Part shown: positions 8,415 through 17,707 of the stretch, piece after piece
Numbering within the stretch: the first letter of the stretch is position 1
How the letters are laid out: the number at the start of each line of letters is the position of its first letter
NCBI GenBank assembly: GCA_002366565.1
Contig: DFBJ01000009.1
Coordinates: forward strand, 1 to 64,000
Length of the DNA stretch: 64,000 nt
Direction of reading: 5' to 3'
Origin: Bacteriovoracaceae bacterium UBA3083
GTDB lineage: Bacteria > Bdellovibrionota > Bacteriovoracia > Bacteriovoracales > Bacteriovoracaceae
Position numbers and translations under genes: made by a program
The notes under the pieces: generated by a model
Databases searched by the model: none
Told to the model about the DNA's origin: nothing
What the model saw: only the letters and a program-made list of their open reading frames with translations

Positions 8415-10297
8415 AAATAATACGAAAGTGAAGCCTCAGATTGATTATTGTTTTTTGATCTGAGGTGTTCTAATGTTAGCGCCATAGAGTCAATAAATGT
8501 ATATCTTAGTCTTGACCCATATCTATATGCCTTCTTTATGTGAGCTGGAAATTTCCATTTATAATCACCAAAGAATCCAAATTTAATTCTTTTTTCAGTA
8601 TTAAAGATCACTTCAAGTTCTGGCCCTACTCCAAGTCTAAAACCTTCTTTTGAAAGTTCTTTATGAACATCAACTTCAGAAGCGAGAAAGAGGTAACTCT
8701 TAAAGTACTTACCCATTAAAGATGCGCCTCCTCCAATTTCAAACCCTGGAGATAAGCAGTAGTCACAACCTCCATCTTTAATAGACTTAAGTCGAGCATC
8801 AAATCTCCATGATAGATTTGAGAAGAATTTCTTAATTGGACTAATAGAGATAACTCTAACAAGACTTAAGTGATCTATAGATAAAGAAGACTCTTTATTT
8901 CTAAGATCATCTTTAGAGAAATACTTTAATTTTATATTCACCATTTCCATTGTTGCTTGCGGATTTTGACCGACATCTGAGTCGTAGAAATCATGCAGGG
9001 CAAACCTGTAGGATAGAGTTTGGAAGAAACCTTGTAGATCATCTTCTCCTGAGCCTATTGTAAAACGTCTCGATCCATGGCCATTTTCTGGTCTTTCTAT
9101 TTCTGGAAGTTTATAAACGACTTCACTATTTTGTACACCAGTCTCTGACCTGCTAATTAGAAGCTCTTGCTTCCACTCCATGGCCTCTTTCTTCTCAAGA
9201 AGGATATCTTCACTGTATTTATAGTCTAAGTAGTCTATAGCCGTATCTAGGACCTTAGCTTTTATTTGATCGGATTGATTTTTTAAGCTTTCTGCAGACT
9301 TGTTATCAATAACTTGTTTAAAGAGTGGTATTTCACTTTCTTTTAGATCTGAGACTGATAATTTAGCCTTTCTCATTTTTGATGGTCTATATCCAACTCT
9401 TCTTACTAGTCCAGGTGTCTGTGAAAGAGTTTTAATTGTATCTACAGGAAGTACAAAGGTAGGATTTCTATCTGAAAGATTCCATGAATCATTAGCTACA
9501 TCTAAAAGGCCTAACATATGGTATGAGCAGTTTTCAGTTAAGTAAAAATAGTTAAAGTATGTTTGTCCCATTTCCCATATGTGAGCAACGACAGTATCAA
9601 CTTCTTTCTGAGTAAGATTTAAATCATAGCTCCATAAATCACGAGATTCATAATCGTTATATTCTCTAACTTTATAGAAGTAAGGCATAGCTGCGAATTC
9701 ACCTTTGAATCCACCAGCAAAACCCATGATAGAGTAAATGAGAGCATTATTAGTTGTTACATTTGCTGAATAATTAATAGCATAATCTAGTAATTCAAAG
9801 TTTTGATCTTCTTGGACTGTACTTCGAATATTTTTATTCAACCTCATAAAAGTATGACCAAATGCTGAAGCCGGTGTATCTAAAAAGTATGATGAGAAAA
9901 CGATAGAGATAGATTTTGCAGCAACTTTATTTCTAAATTGTTCGAACTTAGTACAAGTTTCACCAATATCTTTTTTAGTGATAAGTCCTTCTGATAGAAG
10001 AAATCTTGTTCTTGCTGGAAATCTACACTCTGGCCTCTTTGAGCTATCTTTAAATTCTCTTTTATCTTTTTTAAAGGCCTTGATATTTTCTTTAAGTTCA
10101 AGAGTAGGGTTACTACTACCATCTTGATGAAAAAAGAATGTTGGCTCATCCGCTTCACTTGTAAAACCAGAAAATATATTTGGCTTATAGTGAAGTAGGT
10201 TCAACCATTTCTTAGAGTGAGCAATCTCTTCAATTGAAGATTTTGCAAAAGTATTTTGTAATGTAAAAAGTAGAATAAATAGTAGTGCCGTTTTCAT
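8411..10297 (-). CDS. DUF4105 (Lnb N-terminal-like) protein with C-terminal outer-membrane barrel
   Basis: The 628-residue product has a signal peptide ending near TFA (residue 18). The central region around residues 138-260 holds the DUF4105/Lnb hallmarks: LDTPASAFGHTFMRL, a conserved histidine-containing stretch, and LTENCSYHML. That grouping of Cys and His resembles a papain/NlpC-like peptidase or amidase core, but the activity is unproven. The last 200 or so residues alternate polar and hydrophobic and end in YYF, as outer-membrane barrels do. No Shine-Dalgarno precedes the ATG; instead a strong hairpin ends 9 bases upstream. Confidence 0.8.
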   Translation of the reverse strand: MKTALLFILLFTLQNTFAKSSIEEIAHSKKWLNLLHYKPNIFSGFTSEADEPTFFFHQDGSSNPTLELKENIKAFKKDKREFKDSSKRPECRFPARTRFLLSEGLITKKDIGETCTKFEQFRNKVAAKSISIVFSSYFLDTPASAFGHTFMRLNKNIRSTVQEDQNFELLDYAINYSANVTTNNALIYSIMGFAGGFKGEFAAMPYFYKVREYNDYESRDLWSYDLNLTQKEVDTVVAHIWEMGQTYFNYFYLTENCSYHMLGLLDVANDSWNLSDRNPTFVLPVDTIKTLSQTPGLVRRVGYRPSKMRKAKLSVSDLKESEIPLFKQVIDNKSAESLKNQSDQIKAKVLDTAIDYLDYKYSEDILLEKKEAMEWKQELLISRSETGVQNSEVVYKLPEIERPENGHGSRRFTIGSGEDDLQGFFQTLSYRFALHDFYDSDVGQNPQATMEMVNIKLKYFSKDDLRNKESSLSIDHLSLVRVISISPIKKFFSNLSWRFDARLKSIKDGGCDYCLSPGFEIGGGASLMGKYFKSYLFLASEVDVHKELSKEGFRLGVGPELEVIFNTEKRIKFGFFGDYKWKFPAHIKKAYRYGSRLRYTFIDSMALTLEHLRSKNNNQSEASLSYYF

Positions 10298-10306
10298 GGC
10301 AAAAGG

Positions 10307-10339
10307 ATATCACTGGAAGTTATACACTTCCAGTGATAT
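10307..10339 (-). terminator. Strong hairpin between the DUF3015 and DUF4105 genes
   Basis: A perfect 14-pair stem (10307-10320 with 10326-10339) with a 5-base loop. On the minus strand it follows the DUF3015 stop by 15 bases and is followed by CCTTTTGCC, so it is a plausible terminator with a short T run. It also ends only 9 bases ahead of the DUF4105 start codon, which could limit read-through expression. Confidence 0.7.
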
Positions 10340-10354
10340 TGAATTAAGATTTAA

Positions 10355-10816
10355 TTAGATACAAGCTTTGTTAGTTTCAATAACGTTTCTGATGCTCATG
10401 TCAATTGAAGAAGCTTCAGTGTTTGTTGCTGAAAAGATAGTCTTGTAGTTCTTTTGAAGAGCTGATCCAACTGCCTTAAGGTTTGTACAACCATACATTC
10501 TTGATAGAGAAGCAAGAGTTGCACCTTGTCCACGAGCGATGTCGTTAGAAAGAGCTACTTTGTTAGCTTTGATAAATACAGTGTTTGCTTGTCCACCCAT
10601 ACCATCAAGTTCACAGTTTGAAGTTCCTGAAGTCATACCAAAAGTATTGTTACCAGAAAGACCATTTGTAGTTGCTCCAAGTACTTGGTGCATTAGGCTT
10701 GATCCATCAGTAAAAAGTGTAGAACCTAGTCCACAACCTTGTGCTTGGTAAGATGCTGCAGATGCAGATACAGAAATTAAACCACCAGCTACTAATCCTA
10801 GAATAATTTTTTTCAT
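10355..10816 (-). CDS. DUF3015 family exported protein
   Basis: A 153-residue product with a signal peptide (cleavage near SASA, residues 17-20). The mature start carries the family-typical GCGLGS, then TTNGLSGNNTFGMTSGTSNC, and a conserved C-terminal cysteine. The family is widespread in proteobacteria with unknown function and is periplasmic. GGAGG precedes the ATG at good spacing, which suggests strong expression. It stands alone on the minus strand before a strong hairpin. Confidence 0.85.
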   Translation of the reverse strand: MKKIILGLVAGGLISVSASAASYQAQGCGLGSTLFTDGSSLMHQVLGATTNGLSGNNTFGMTSGTSNCELDGMGGQANTVFIKANKVALSNDIARGQGATLASLSRMYGCTNLKAVGSALQKNYKTIFSATNTEASSIDMSIRNVIETNKACI

Positions 10817-10924
10817 TCATTCCTCCGTGAAAAATTTATTATTGATAATTTTCAATGATAAAAATGTAGCAGAGAACTGCATCTGCTACAATAGGGAACG
10901 TAAAGAAAATTTATTAATACTCGA

Positions 10925-11599
10925 CTATATCCTTAGGATATATCCGCGTGATTTGATCGTCTTAATATATTGAGAGAAAGGCTTAAGCTTTTTTCTTAGA
11001 TTAGAAAGATGAGTATCTATATTTTGGTTTTGCACGTGAACATTTGGCCAAAGTAGGTTTGTTATATAGTCACGAGAAAATATTTTATTAGGGCTCTTTG
11101 CAAGAAGGTGAATGATTTTAAATTCAATTGGAGTAAGTTGAATTTTCTTATCATTTATCTCGGCCATTTGAACTTCTGTGTGAAGTATAAAACCATCAAA
11201 GCTAATAGTTTCATTATTTGGCTTGTTACCTTTTTTAGTAACAATTTTATTTTTAATTCTAGCTACGAGTTCATTAAGAGAAACTGGCTTAACAATAAAA
11301 TCATCAGCTCCAAGTTCCATACCTTGAACAACAACATCTTCAGACGGATCACCTGTTAAAAATATTACAGGAATCTCTGGGTGAGTATCTTTGAACGTCC
11401 CATAAAGCTCGAAACCATTCATATTTGGCATATGAAGATCAAGGATTACTAGGTCTGTCTTTTTTGAGTTTAGGTAACCAATAAGTTCAAGTGGATTTTG
11501 AATTAATTCTAAATCAAAATTACTTTCTAAAAGCTCTTTATAGCTTAATAGGTTATCTTGTACGTCATCAACTATTGTAACGTGCATTTTCTCACCCAT
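10925..11599 (-). CDS. OmpR/PhoB-type response regulator
   Basis: A receiver domain (residues 5-115) carries the acidic pair DD near 11-12, phospho-acceptor D54 in LVILDLHMPN, T82 and the conserved K104 in FIVKPV. A winged-helix DNA-binding domain follows (about 130-222) with LTPIEFKIIHLLA and NIDTHLSNLRKKL. No histidine kinase lies next to it, so it is an orphan regulator here. The start MGEK is chosen because GGAG is 8 bases upstream; a second in-frame ATG four codons later also lies close to the conserved start. Confidence 0.92.
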   Translation of the reverse strand: MGEKMHVTIVDDVQDNLLSYKELLESNFDLELIQNPLELIGYLNSKKTDLVILDLHMPNMNGFELYGTFKDTHPEIPVIFLTGDPSEDVVVQGMELGADDFIVKPVSLNELVARIKNKIVTKKGNKPNNETISFDGFILHTEVQMAEINDKKIQLTPIEFKIIHLLAKSPNKIFSRDYITNLLWPNVHVQNQNIDTHLSNLRKKLKPFSQYIKTIKSRGYILRI

Positions 11600-11776
11600 A
11601 ATTTACTCCGGGGTTGTTCTTGATGTATGCTAGTAAAAATAGAGCTTCAGCTCTTAAGGTTAGTTGCATAACATACTTTATTTATATAAATTTATGTTCA
11701 AACGATACCAGAGTCAATGAATTTAGTTTTAAATATGTGATAAAATTGGTCTGTTCTTAAGGTTTGGGAGAGTTTC

Positions 11777-12142
11777 ATGAAGCAAGTTGTTGATATTTCA
11801 TTATGGAAAGAGAAACTTGAAAAGTTTTCTAAAGATAGGGAGTGGTGTCAATTTCATAATCCTAAAAATCTATCCATGGCGCTGAGTGTAGAGTCTTCTG
11901 AGCTCGTTGAGATTTTCCAGTGGCTAACGGCTGAACAAAGTAATTCTCTAACTCCTGAATTAAAGAGAAATGCTGAAAATGAAATGTCGGATATTTTGAT
12001 GTACTTAATAAGACTAAGTGACGTTTTAGACATTGATTTAAGTAAGGCAATTGAGGAGAAGTTCACACTAAATGGTGAGAAGTACCCCGTTGAACTCGCT
12101 AGGGGTACTGCAAAAAAATATAATGAATTAAAGTCCGAGTAG
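11777..12142 (+). CDS. MazG-like nucleotide pyrophosphohydrolase (dCTPase type)
   Basis: A 121-residue all-alpha NTP pyrophosphatase that would hydrolyse non-canonical or excess dNTPs, most like the dCTP pyrophosphatase (DCTPP1/RS21-C6) branch. The signature REWCQFHNPKNLSMALSVE is followed by the metal-binding ESSELVE and the second EMSDILMYL box. GGGAG precedes the ATG. Its last 15 bases overlap the convergent chalcone-isomerase-like gene. Confidence 0.88.
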   Translation: MKQVVDISLWKEKLEKFSKDREWCQFHNPKNLSMALSVESSELVEIFQWLTAEQSNSLTPELKRNAENEMSDILMYLIRLSDVLDIDLSKAIEEKFTLNGEKYPVELARGTAKKYNELKSE

Positions 12143-12679
12143 TCCTTTCTTTAATCCTTTATCCGTAGCATTTATAAACCAAACTGAGAGCATCGCTTTG
12201 GTAAAGTCTGCGCCTTCAATTTTCTTTAATTTCTTATTGTTGATAGTGGACTCTACTCCATCATTTAAAAATGTGAAGACCATTGTTTGGCCTTCCTCTA
12301 TATCAGTAAAGTAAGTATAGAAAGTGTTTATTCTTTCTTGTAATGATGGAAGCTTATCTTTTGGAACTGAGTTTTTAAAAGCTCCTTTCCATCCATCAAT
12401 TAAGTCAGTTGCATCAACATCTCTAACAAACTTCATAATAATTTGCTTGGGAGTCTTATCATCTAAGAACGTTTTATAGTCAGAACTTTTTTTCTTCATA
12501 TATAGTCCTCCTACATAAACCTTTATTCCAAGCCAAGTAGCTTTTCTCGTTCCTAGACCATTTAGTACGAGCTTTACACCTGAAACATCCACTGAGTCAG
12601 GAAGTGTTACATCATCTTGAGTTGCTGAATACGTAGCCGTACTCATAAGTATAAAGAAAGTAAAAAACAAAGACTTCAT
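12128..12679 (-). CDS. Chalcone isomerase-like exported protein
   Basis: The 183-residue product has a signal peptide ending near TYSA (residue 19). The mature part fits the bacterial chalcone-isomerase-like family: LNGLGTRKATWLGIKVYVGGLYM, MKFVRDVDATDLIDGWKGAF and the C-terminal AMLSVWF. Bacterial members are periplasmic, have no known flavonoid activity and may bind fatty acids or other lipids. AAGGAG lies before the ATG. Confidence 0.82.
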   Translation of the reverse strand: MKSLFFTFFILMSTATYSATQDDVTLPDSVDVSGVKLVLNGLGTRKATWLGIKVYVGGLYMKKKSSDYKTFLDDKTPKQIIMKFVRDVDATDLIDGWKGAFKNSVPKDKLPSLQERINTFYTYFTDIEEGQTMVFTFLNDGVESTINNKKLKKIEGADFTKAMLSVWFINATDKGLKKGLLGL

Positions 12680-12820
12680 ATGAGCTCCTTTTATAAAATT
12701 TAATATCTAGATAAATTCTACCACTAATTTTGATTTAGAGGATTTTATAGTTAAGGGAGGAGATGGAGTTTAGAAAATTGAATTGAATCTTTTTACGAAG
12801 TGATTAAAAACTATAATAAA

Positions 12821-12846
12821 AAAGGCCACTATTAATAGTGGCCTTT
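12821..12846 (-). terminator. Intrinsic terminator of typA
   Basis: A perfect 26-base palindrome centred on TTAA, beginning 30 bases past the typA stop, followed on the minus strand by a T-rich tail (TTTATTATAG). Confidence 0.8.
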
Positions 12847-12875
12847 GATATATAGAAATAAATTTTAATTTAAAA

Positions 12876-14705
12876 TTATTTTCTTTCACCTCTAACAACA
12901 GATCTCTTGTTACAAGCAAGTTCTTTCTTTCTAACTCTGATGTTTACTGGAGTAACTTCTACCCACTCATCATCATCAATCCAGTCCATTGCCCATTCAA
13001 GAGTTTTCTTAGGTACTGGAGGAAGAACGATGTTTACGTCTTTACCTGCAGTTCTCATACTTGAAAGGTGTTTTTCTCTTACACAGTTTACGTTAGTGTC
13101 GTTAACTCTTGAGTGCTCACCGATAACCATACCTTCGTAACACATGTCACCTGGCTCAACGAACATCTTACCGTTGTTTAATAGGTTGAATAGTGCGTAT
13201 GGAGTGATTTTTCCAGAACGGTCAGAAATAATTGCACCGTTTTGTCTTGCAAGCATAATTCCTGCAAATTCTCCGTATCCTAGGTATTCAGAACTCATTA
13301 GTCCTTCACCTCTAGTATCAGTTAGGAAGTTTGATCTGTAACCAATAAGTCCACGTGAAGGTATTCTGAATTCAATTCTTGTTCTGTCTTCACCGATTGG
13401 CATCATGTTACCCATGATTCCTTTTCTGATTGAAAGTTTTTCAGTTACAGGACCAGTACAGTCACTTGGAATATCTACAACAACATTTTCATATGGCTCA
13501 GTCTTTGCTCCATTCTCATCAGTACTAAATAGTACTTCTGGTCTTGAGATCATTAACTCGTAACCTTGTCTTCTGATTTCTTCGAAAACGATTGCAAGTT
13601 GAAGCTCTCCACGACCTTTAAGTCTTAATACTTTTGGATCATCAGTTGCTTCATATTGAAGAGCAACGTTTAATCTACAAGCTTCTTGAAGAAGCTCTTC
13701 AAGCTTTCTTGAAGTTAAGTATTCACCTTCTTTACCAGAGTTTGGAGAAGTGTTAACAGAAACGTTTACAGAAACTGTTGGTGGCTCAACCGAAATTCTT
13801 GGAAGTGGTGAAATATCTTTTGGAGAACAGATTGTATCACCAATTGCATTTTCAGATGAACCTGCAACGATAACAATTTCTCCAGCAACTGCTGAATCAA
13901 CTTCCTTAAATCCAATTTTGTCATAAATTTGAATTGAAGAAACTTTGAATGATTTATTCTTACCGTCGATATCACAACGAATAAAGTTTTGATTCTTTGT
14001 AACAGTACCTCTACTAATTCTTCCAACTAAAAGTGGACCTAAGTACTCTGAGTAAGAAAGGTTAGTTACAAGAAGTTGTAAGTCTTCACCTGTTTCAATT
14101 TGAGGCTCAGGGTAGAAGTCAGAAACGATGAAATCTAAAATAGGGTTCATGTCACTTCTTTTTTCTGCTGGATCTAAAGTTGCCCAACCTTCTTTTGCAG
14201 AAGAATAAATAATTGGAATATCTAAATCGTAATCTTCAAGTTCAAGTTGATCTGCCATCTCTAAAAATAGATCTTCAATTTCACCTTTTACTTCTTCTAT
14301 TCTTTGGTCTGGTCTATCAATCTTGTTAATGATTACACCAATCTTAATTCCTCTCGCTAATGCTTTTTGAAGAACGAATCTAGTTTGTGGTAGTGGTCCT
14401 TCAGCAGCATCTACTAGAAGTAAAACACCATCAACCATCATAAGAGATCTTTCAACTTCTCCACCAAAGTCAGCATGGCCCGGAGTATCTAGAAGGTTTA
14501 CTCTAAAACCTTTGTAATCGAAGGCACAGTTTTTAGCTGTAATTGTAATCCCTCTTTCTTTTTCAATGTCACCAGAGTCCATTACTCTTTCAGAGACTTG
14601 TTCTCTTTCACCAAAAGTTCCAGACTGCTTTAATAGCTCATCTACTAGCGTTGTTTTTCCATGGTCAACGTGAGCGACGACGGCAATGTTTTTCAAATTA
14701 GACAT
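12876..14705 (-). CDS. typA: Translational GTPase TypA/BipA
   Basis: A ribosome-associated GTPase involved in 50S assembly and stress adaptation. At 609 residues it has normal length. G1 is HVDHGKTTL near residue 12, the switch I region is ERGITI, G3 is DTPGHADF, and G4 is NKIDRPD. The C-terminal half contains the EF-G-like domains and the BipA-specific RKGIMGNMMP and SRGLIGYRSNFLTDT segments. Its start is divergent from the ABC-F gene, with about 98 bases shared for promoters. AGGAAA lies before the ATG. Confidence 0.96.
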   Translation of the reverse strand: MSNLKNIAVVAHVDHGKTTLVDELLKQSGTFGEREQVSERVMDSGDIEKERGITITAKNCAFDYKGFRVNLLDTPGHADFGGEVERSLMMVDGVLLLVDAAEGPLPQTRFVLQKALARGIKIGVIINKIDRPDQRIEEVKGEIEDLFLEMADQLELEDYDLDIPIIYSSAKEGWATLDPAEKRSDMNPILDFIVSDFYPEPQIETGEDLQLLVTNLSYSEYLGPLLVGRISRGTVTKNQNFIRCDIDGKNKSFKVSSIQIYDKIGFKEVDSAVAGEIVIVAGSSENAIGDTICSPKDISPLPRISVEPPTVSVNVSVNTSPNSGKEGEYLTSRKLEELLQEACRLNVALQYEATDDPKVLRLKGRGELQLAIVFEEIRRQGYELMISRPEVLFSTDENGAKTEPYENVVVDIPSDCTGPVTEKLSIRKGIMGNMMPIGEDRTRIEFRIPSRGLIGYRSNFLTDTRGEGLMSSEYLGYGEFAGIMLARQNGAIISDRSGKITPYALFNLLNNGKMFVEPGDMCYEGMVIGEHSRVNDTNVNCVREKHLSSMRTAGKDVNIVLPPVPKKTLEWAMDWIDDDEWVEVTPVNIRVRKKELACNKRSVVRGERK

Positions 14706-14803
14706 ACAATTTCCTATAGGCTATGATGCTTGTTGTTAAAATATTAATATTTTTCACCCATACTAATAGAAATGATGGGCTTTGTAACTTAAAAGATTGC
14801 GCT

Positions 14804-16648
14804 ATGATTCAATTGAATAACATTTCTAAGGCCTTTGGAGGCCAAAATCTCTATCAAGACATTTCATTTACTCTAGGACCTAAAGAACGAATAGGCCTTG
14901 TTGGGAGAAATGGAAGTGGAAAATCGACTCTTTTTAGAATTATTACCGGTGAATTAGCCCACGATAGTGGAACAATTAATATCCCAAAGTCTTATAAAAT
15001 TGGTTACTTAAAGCAACATCTTGAGTTCAATATGCCCTCAGTACTCGAAGAGTGTATTCAATCTCTAAGTGAAGAAGAGAAATTTGACCACTATAAGGCC
15101 GAAAAAATACTTTCTGGGCTTGGTTTTAGTGAAGAAGACATGAAAGCCGATCCTTTAAGTTTTTCTGGTGGGTATCAGATAAGAATAAATCTCGCTAAAT
15201 GTCTCTTAGAGGCACCAAATCTTTTACTTTTAGATGAGCCTACAAACTACTTAGATATTATCTCTTTAAGATGGTTAAAAAATTTTTTGAAAAACTATGA
15301 AGGTGAAGTCGTTCTTATTACTCACGATAGAGACTTTATGGATGATGTAGTTACTCACACTATGGGAATTAGTCGTGGAGGACTCAAGAAAATAAAAGGT
15401 GATACTGTAAAGTTTTACGAACGTCTTTTAGAAGATGAACAAATTTATGAAATGACTAGAGCGAATCAAGAAAAGAAAAAGAAAGAGCTTATGTCTTTTG
15501 TTGATAGGTTTAGAGCAAAAGCTTCAAAAGCTACTCAAGCTCAATCTAGACTTAAGCAACTTGAAAAAATGGGCTCTATGGATGAGTTAGCAAAAGAAGG
15601 AAACTTAGGTTTTTCTTTTCGCTACACTGAATGTCCTGGAAAAGTAATTACATCTGCAACTGATCTTTCTTTTTCTTATTCAGGTAGTGACGATGAACTT
15701 CTCTTTAGTAACTTAAAGCTAGATATTAAAAGAGATGATTGTATTGGTATTATTGGAAAGAATGGAAAGGGAAAATCTACTCTTTTAAACGTTCTTACTG
15801 GAGAGTTAAAGCAAAACTCCGGTGAAATAAAAAGTCATCCATCAATTCAGGTTGGGCACTTTGGTCAGACAAATATTAATAGACTTTCTGAAAACATAAC
15901 AATTGCTAATGAGGTTGCTGCTTCTAACAATGAACTATCTTTTAGTGAAGTAAGGTCAATTTGTGGAAGTATGATGTTTGAAGGTGATCTTGCAGATAAG
16001 AAGATTAGTGTTCTCTCTGGTGGAGAGAAGTCTAGAGTGATGCTTGGTAAAATACTGGCACACAAGTCTAATATTCTTTACTTAGATGAGCCTACTAACC
16101 ACTTAGATATGGAATCTGTTGAAACGCTATGTGAAAAACTTGAAAAATTTCCTGGTGCAATTGTTTTAGTAACTCACAATGAGATGTTTTTAAGAAGACT
16201 TGCTAATAGGTTAGTTGTCTTTAGAAATGGAAACGCTGAAATTTTTGAAGGAACTTATGATGAGTTTCTTGAAAAAGTAGGCTGGGACGATGAGACAGAA
16301 TCTAGTGTTGAAGAAGTAAAGAAAGATAAATTCTCTAAAAAAGATCTTAAAAGATTAAGAGCAGAGCTTATTTCTCAAAGAAGTAAAGATACTAAAGATT
16401 TGAAAAAGAGAATGGATGAGCTTGAGAATGATATTTTTGCAAAAGAAGAAAAAGTAGATGAAATTAATGAGTCTATTATAGAAGCAAGTACAAATAGTGA
16501 TAATAAGAAAATTTCAGCTCTTTCTAAAGATTTAGGAATATTGCAAAAGCTTCTAGATATTGAATACACTGAACTATCTGACATCACAGATAAGCATGAA
16601 GCAATTGTACAAGACTATGATAGTAGGTTAAATGAACTAGAATCTTAG
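14804..16648 (+). CDS. ABC-F family ATPase
   Basis: Two ABC modules on one soluble chain without membrane segments, typical of ribosome-acting ABC-F proteins. The first has GRNGSGKST, FSGGYQIRINLA and LLLDEPTNYLD; the second has GKNGKGKST, LSGGEKSRVMLG and LYLDEPTNHLD. The interdomain linker is charged and helical, and the last 100 residues form a coiled coil, resembling Uup/YheS. I chose the ATG at 14804 (MIQLNNISK) because the 27 residues before it in the longer frame (from 14723) match nothing in the family and that start would leave only 17 bases for the divergent promoters. No clear ribosome site is seen. Confidence 0.9.
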   Translation: MIQLNNISKAFGGQNLYQDISFTLGPKERIGLVGRNGSGKSTLFRIITGELAHDSGTINIPKSYKIGYLKQHLEFNMPSVLEECIQSLSEEEKFDHYKAEKILSGLGFSEEDMKADPLSFSGGYQIRINLAKCLLEAPNLLLLDEPTNYLDIISLRWLKNFLKNYEGEVVLITHDRDFMDDVVTHTMGISRGGLKKIKGDTVKFYERLLEDEQIYEMTRANQEKKKKELMSFVDRFRAKASKATQAQSRLKQLEKMGSMDELAKEGNLGFSFRYTECPGKVITSATDLSFSYSGSDDELLFSNLKLDIKRDDCIGIIGKNGKGKSTLLNVLTGELKQNSGEIKSHPSIQVGHFGQTNINRLSENITIANEVAASNNELSFSEVRSICGSMMFEGDLADKKISVLSGGEKSRVMLGKILAHKSNILYLDEPTNHLDMESVETLCEKLEKFPGAIVLVTHNEMFLRRLANRLVVFRNGNAEIFEGTYDEFLEKVGWDDETESSVEEVKKDKFSKKDLKRLRAELISQRSKDTKDLKKRMDELENDIFAKEEKVDEINESIIEASTNSDNKKISALSKDLGILQKLLDIEYTELSDITDKHEAIVQDYDSRLNELES

Positions 16649-16722
16649 TTTGTCTATATTATTTTAAAAATATTTAAAAGAATATTCTTGGAAGAGAGCA
16701 AGAAATAGATGAATATATAACT

Positions 16723-17706
16723 ATGAAAAATTTAGACCAGAATATCATCGTAACCAATTTTGCTTCTAACTTTAACCTAACTCCTAGAGAGACTGAGGTT
16801 GTCGCTCAATTACTAAAACAAATGACTAGCACAAAGTTGATCTCTGAGGCCCTTGGCATCAGTACTTCAACTGTTCGAAACCATTTTGAAAATATCTTCA
16901 GAAAAACAAAATGTGAAAATAAATGTGAAGTTGCTGTCCTTTTATATAAAGAATTATTTTCAAAGATGAAGTCTTTTCAATCTCTTGCTAGAACTCCAAA
17001 AGTTCTTGTTGTTGAAGATAATGAAGTTATGTGTGAGGTTCTTGCAAGCTCAATCGAAAATTTAGGAATGAGTGTTAGAAAGGTCACTGATGCTGAAAGT
17101 GTTCTTCCTATTTTAGAGTCTGAAAGGTTTGATTGTGTTATTTCTGATATCAGAATGCCTAATAAAGATGGTGTAGAGCTATTATCTGAAATTCGTAAGG
17201 CCCATCCAATATGGCCATTTGTTATTCTTGTTTCTGGTCATCATGACTACGATGTTGATGAGCTTCTAAATTATGGAGCTGTTGCATACGTTAAAAAGCC
17301 ATTTAAAATTGACGAAATATTTAACTTAATTTCAAGTTACTTCATTGATGACTTAATTCAACGTAATCAATCAATGATTAAGAGTAAGGAAATCCATAAA
17401 GACTTTGAAGAGGTAACACTAGACTTAACGAAAGCTTCTGTTGGGACTGGTGGGGCCTTTATTTCTTTTAAAGATTTACCTTCAATACTGAGTGCTGAAG
17501 TTGGGAAGTTCTACGATTTTAATGTGAAAGTTGAAGAAGATAATTCTCCTGTCAAAATTTCTGCTGAAGTTGTATGGAAGAAAAATGATGGAGAGCCTAA
17601 TGCCGGAGTAGGCATTAGATTTGTTTCCATCACTCCACAAGTTGATAGTTATGTTAAAAAGTTAATAAGCCAGAATAGTATTTCTAGCTTTATTCCTAAC
17701 GCTTAA
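16723..17706 (+). CDS. HTH(LuxR)-receiver-PilZ-like regulator
   Basis: The domain order is unusual. Residues 15-80 are a LuxR-type helix-turn-helix (LTPRETEVVAQLL ... ISTSTVRNHFENIFRK). Residues 92-210 are a receiver domain with VVEDN, phospho-acceptor D142 in ISDIRMPN and K192 in VKKPF. Residues about 228-318 look like a PilZ beta-barrel (GTGGAFISF, EVVWKKNDGEPNAGVGIRFVSI). The RxxxR motif that binds cyclic di-GMP is not apparent, so binding is doubtful. No kinase is adjacent. It ends just before the convergent VTT-reductase gene. Confidence 0.8.
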   Translation: MKNLDQNIIVTNFASNFNLTPRETEVVAQLLKQMTSTKLISEALGISTSTVRNHFENIFRKTKCENKCEVAVLLYKELFSKMKSFQSLARTPKVLVVEDNEVMCEVLASSIENLGMSVRKVTDAESVLPILESERFDCVISDIRMPNKDGVELLSEIRKAHPIWPFVILVSGHHDYDVDELLNYGAVAYVKKPFKIDEIFNLISSYFIDDLIQRNQSMIKSKEIHKDFEEVTLDLTKASVGTGGAFISFKDLPSILSAEVGKFYDFNVKVEEDNSPVKISAEVVWKKNDGEPNAGVGIRFVSITPQVDSYVKKLISQNSISSFIPNA

Positions 17707-17707
17707 C

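Noticed and set aside
8411..10297. Second ORFs on both strands of the DUF4105 gene
   Set aside because: They have no signal, motif or ribosome site and are explained by base composition.
14723..14803. Longer N terminus of the ABC-F protein
   Set aside because: The 27 extra residues have no family match and would leave only 17 bases to the divergent typA start.
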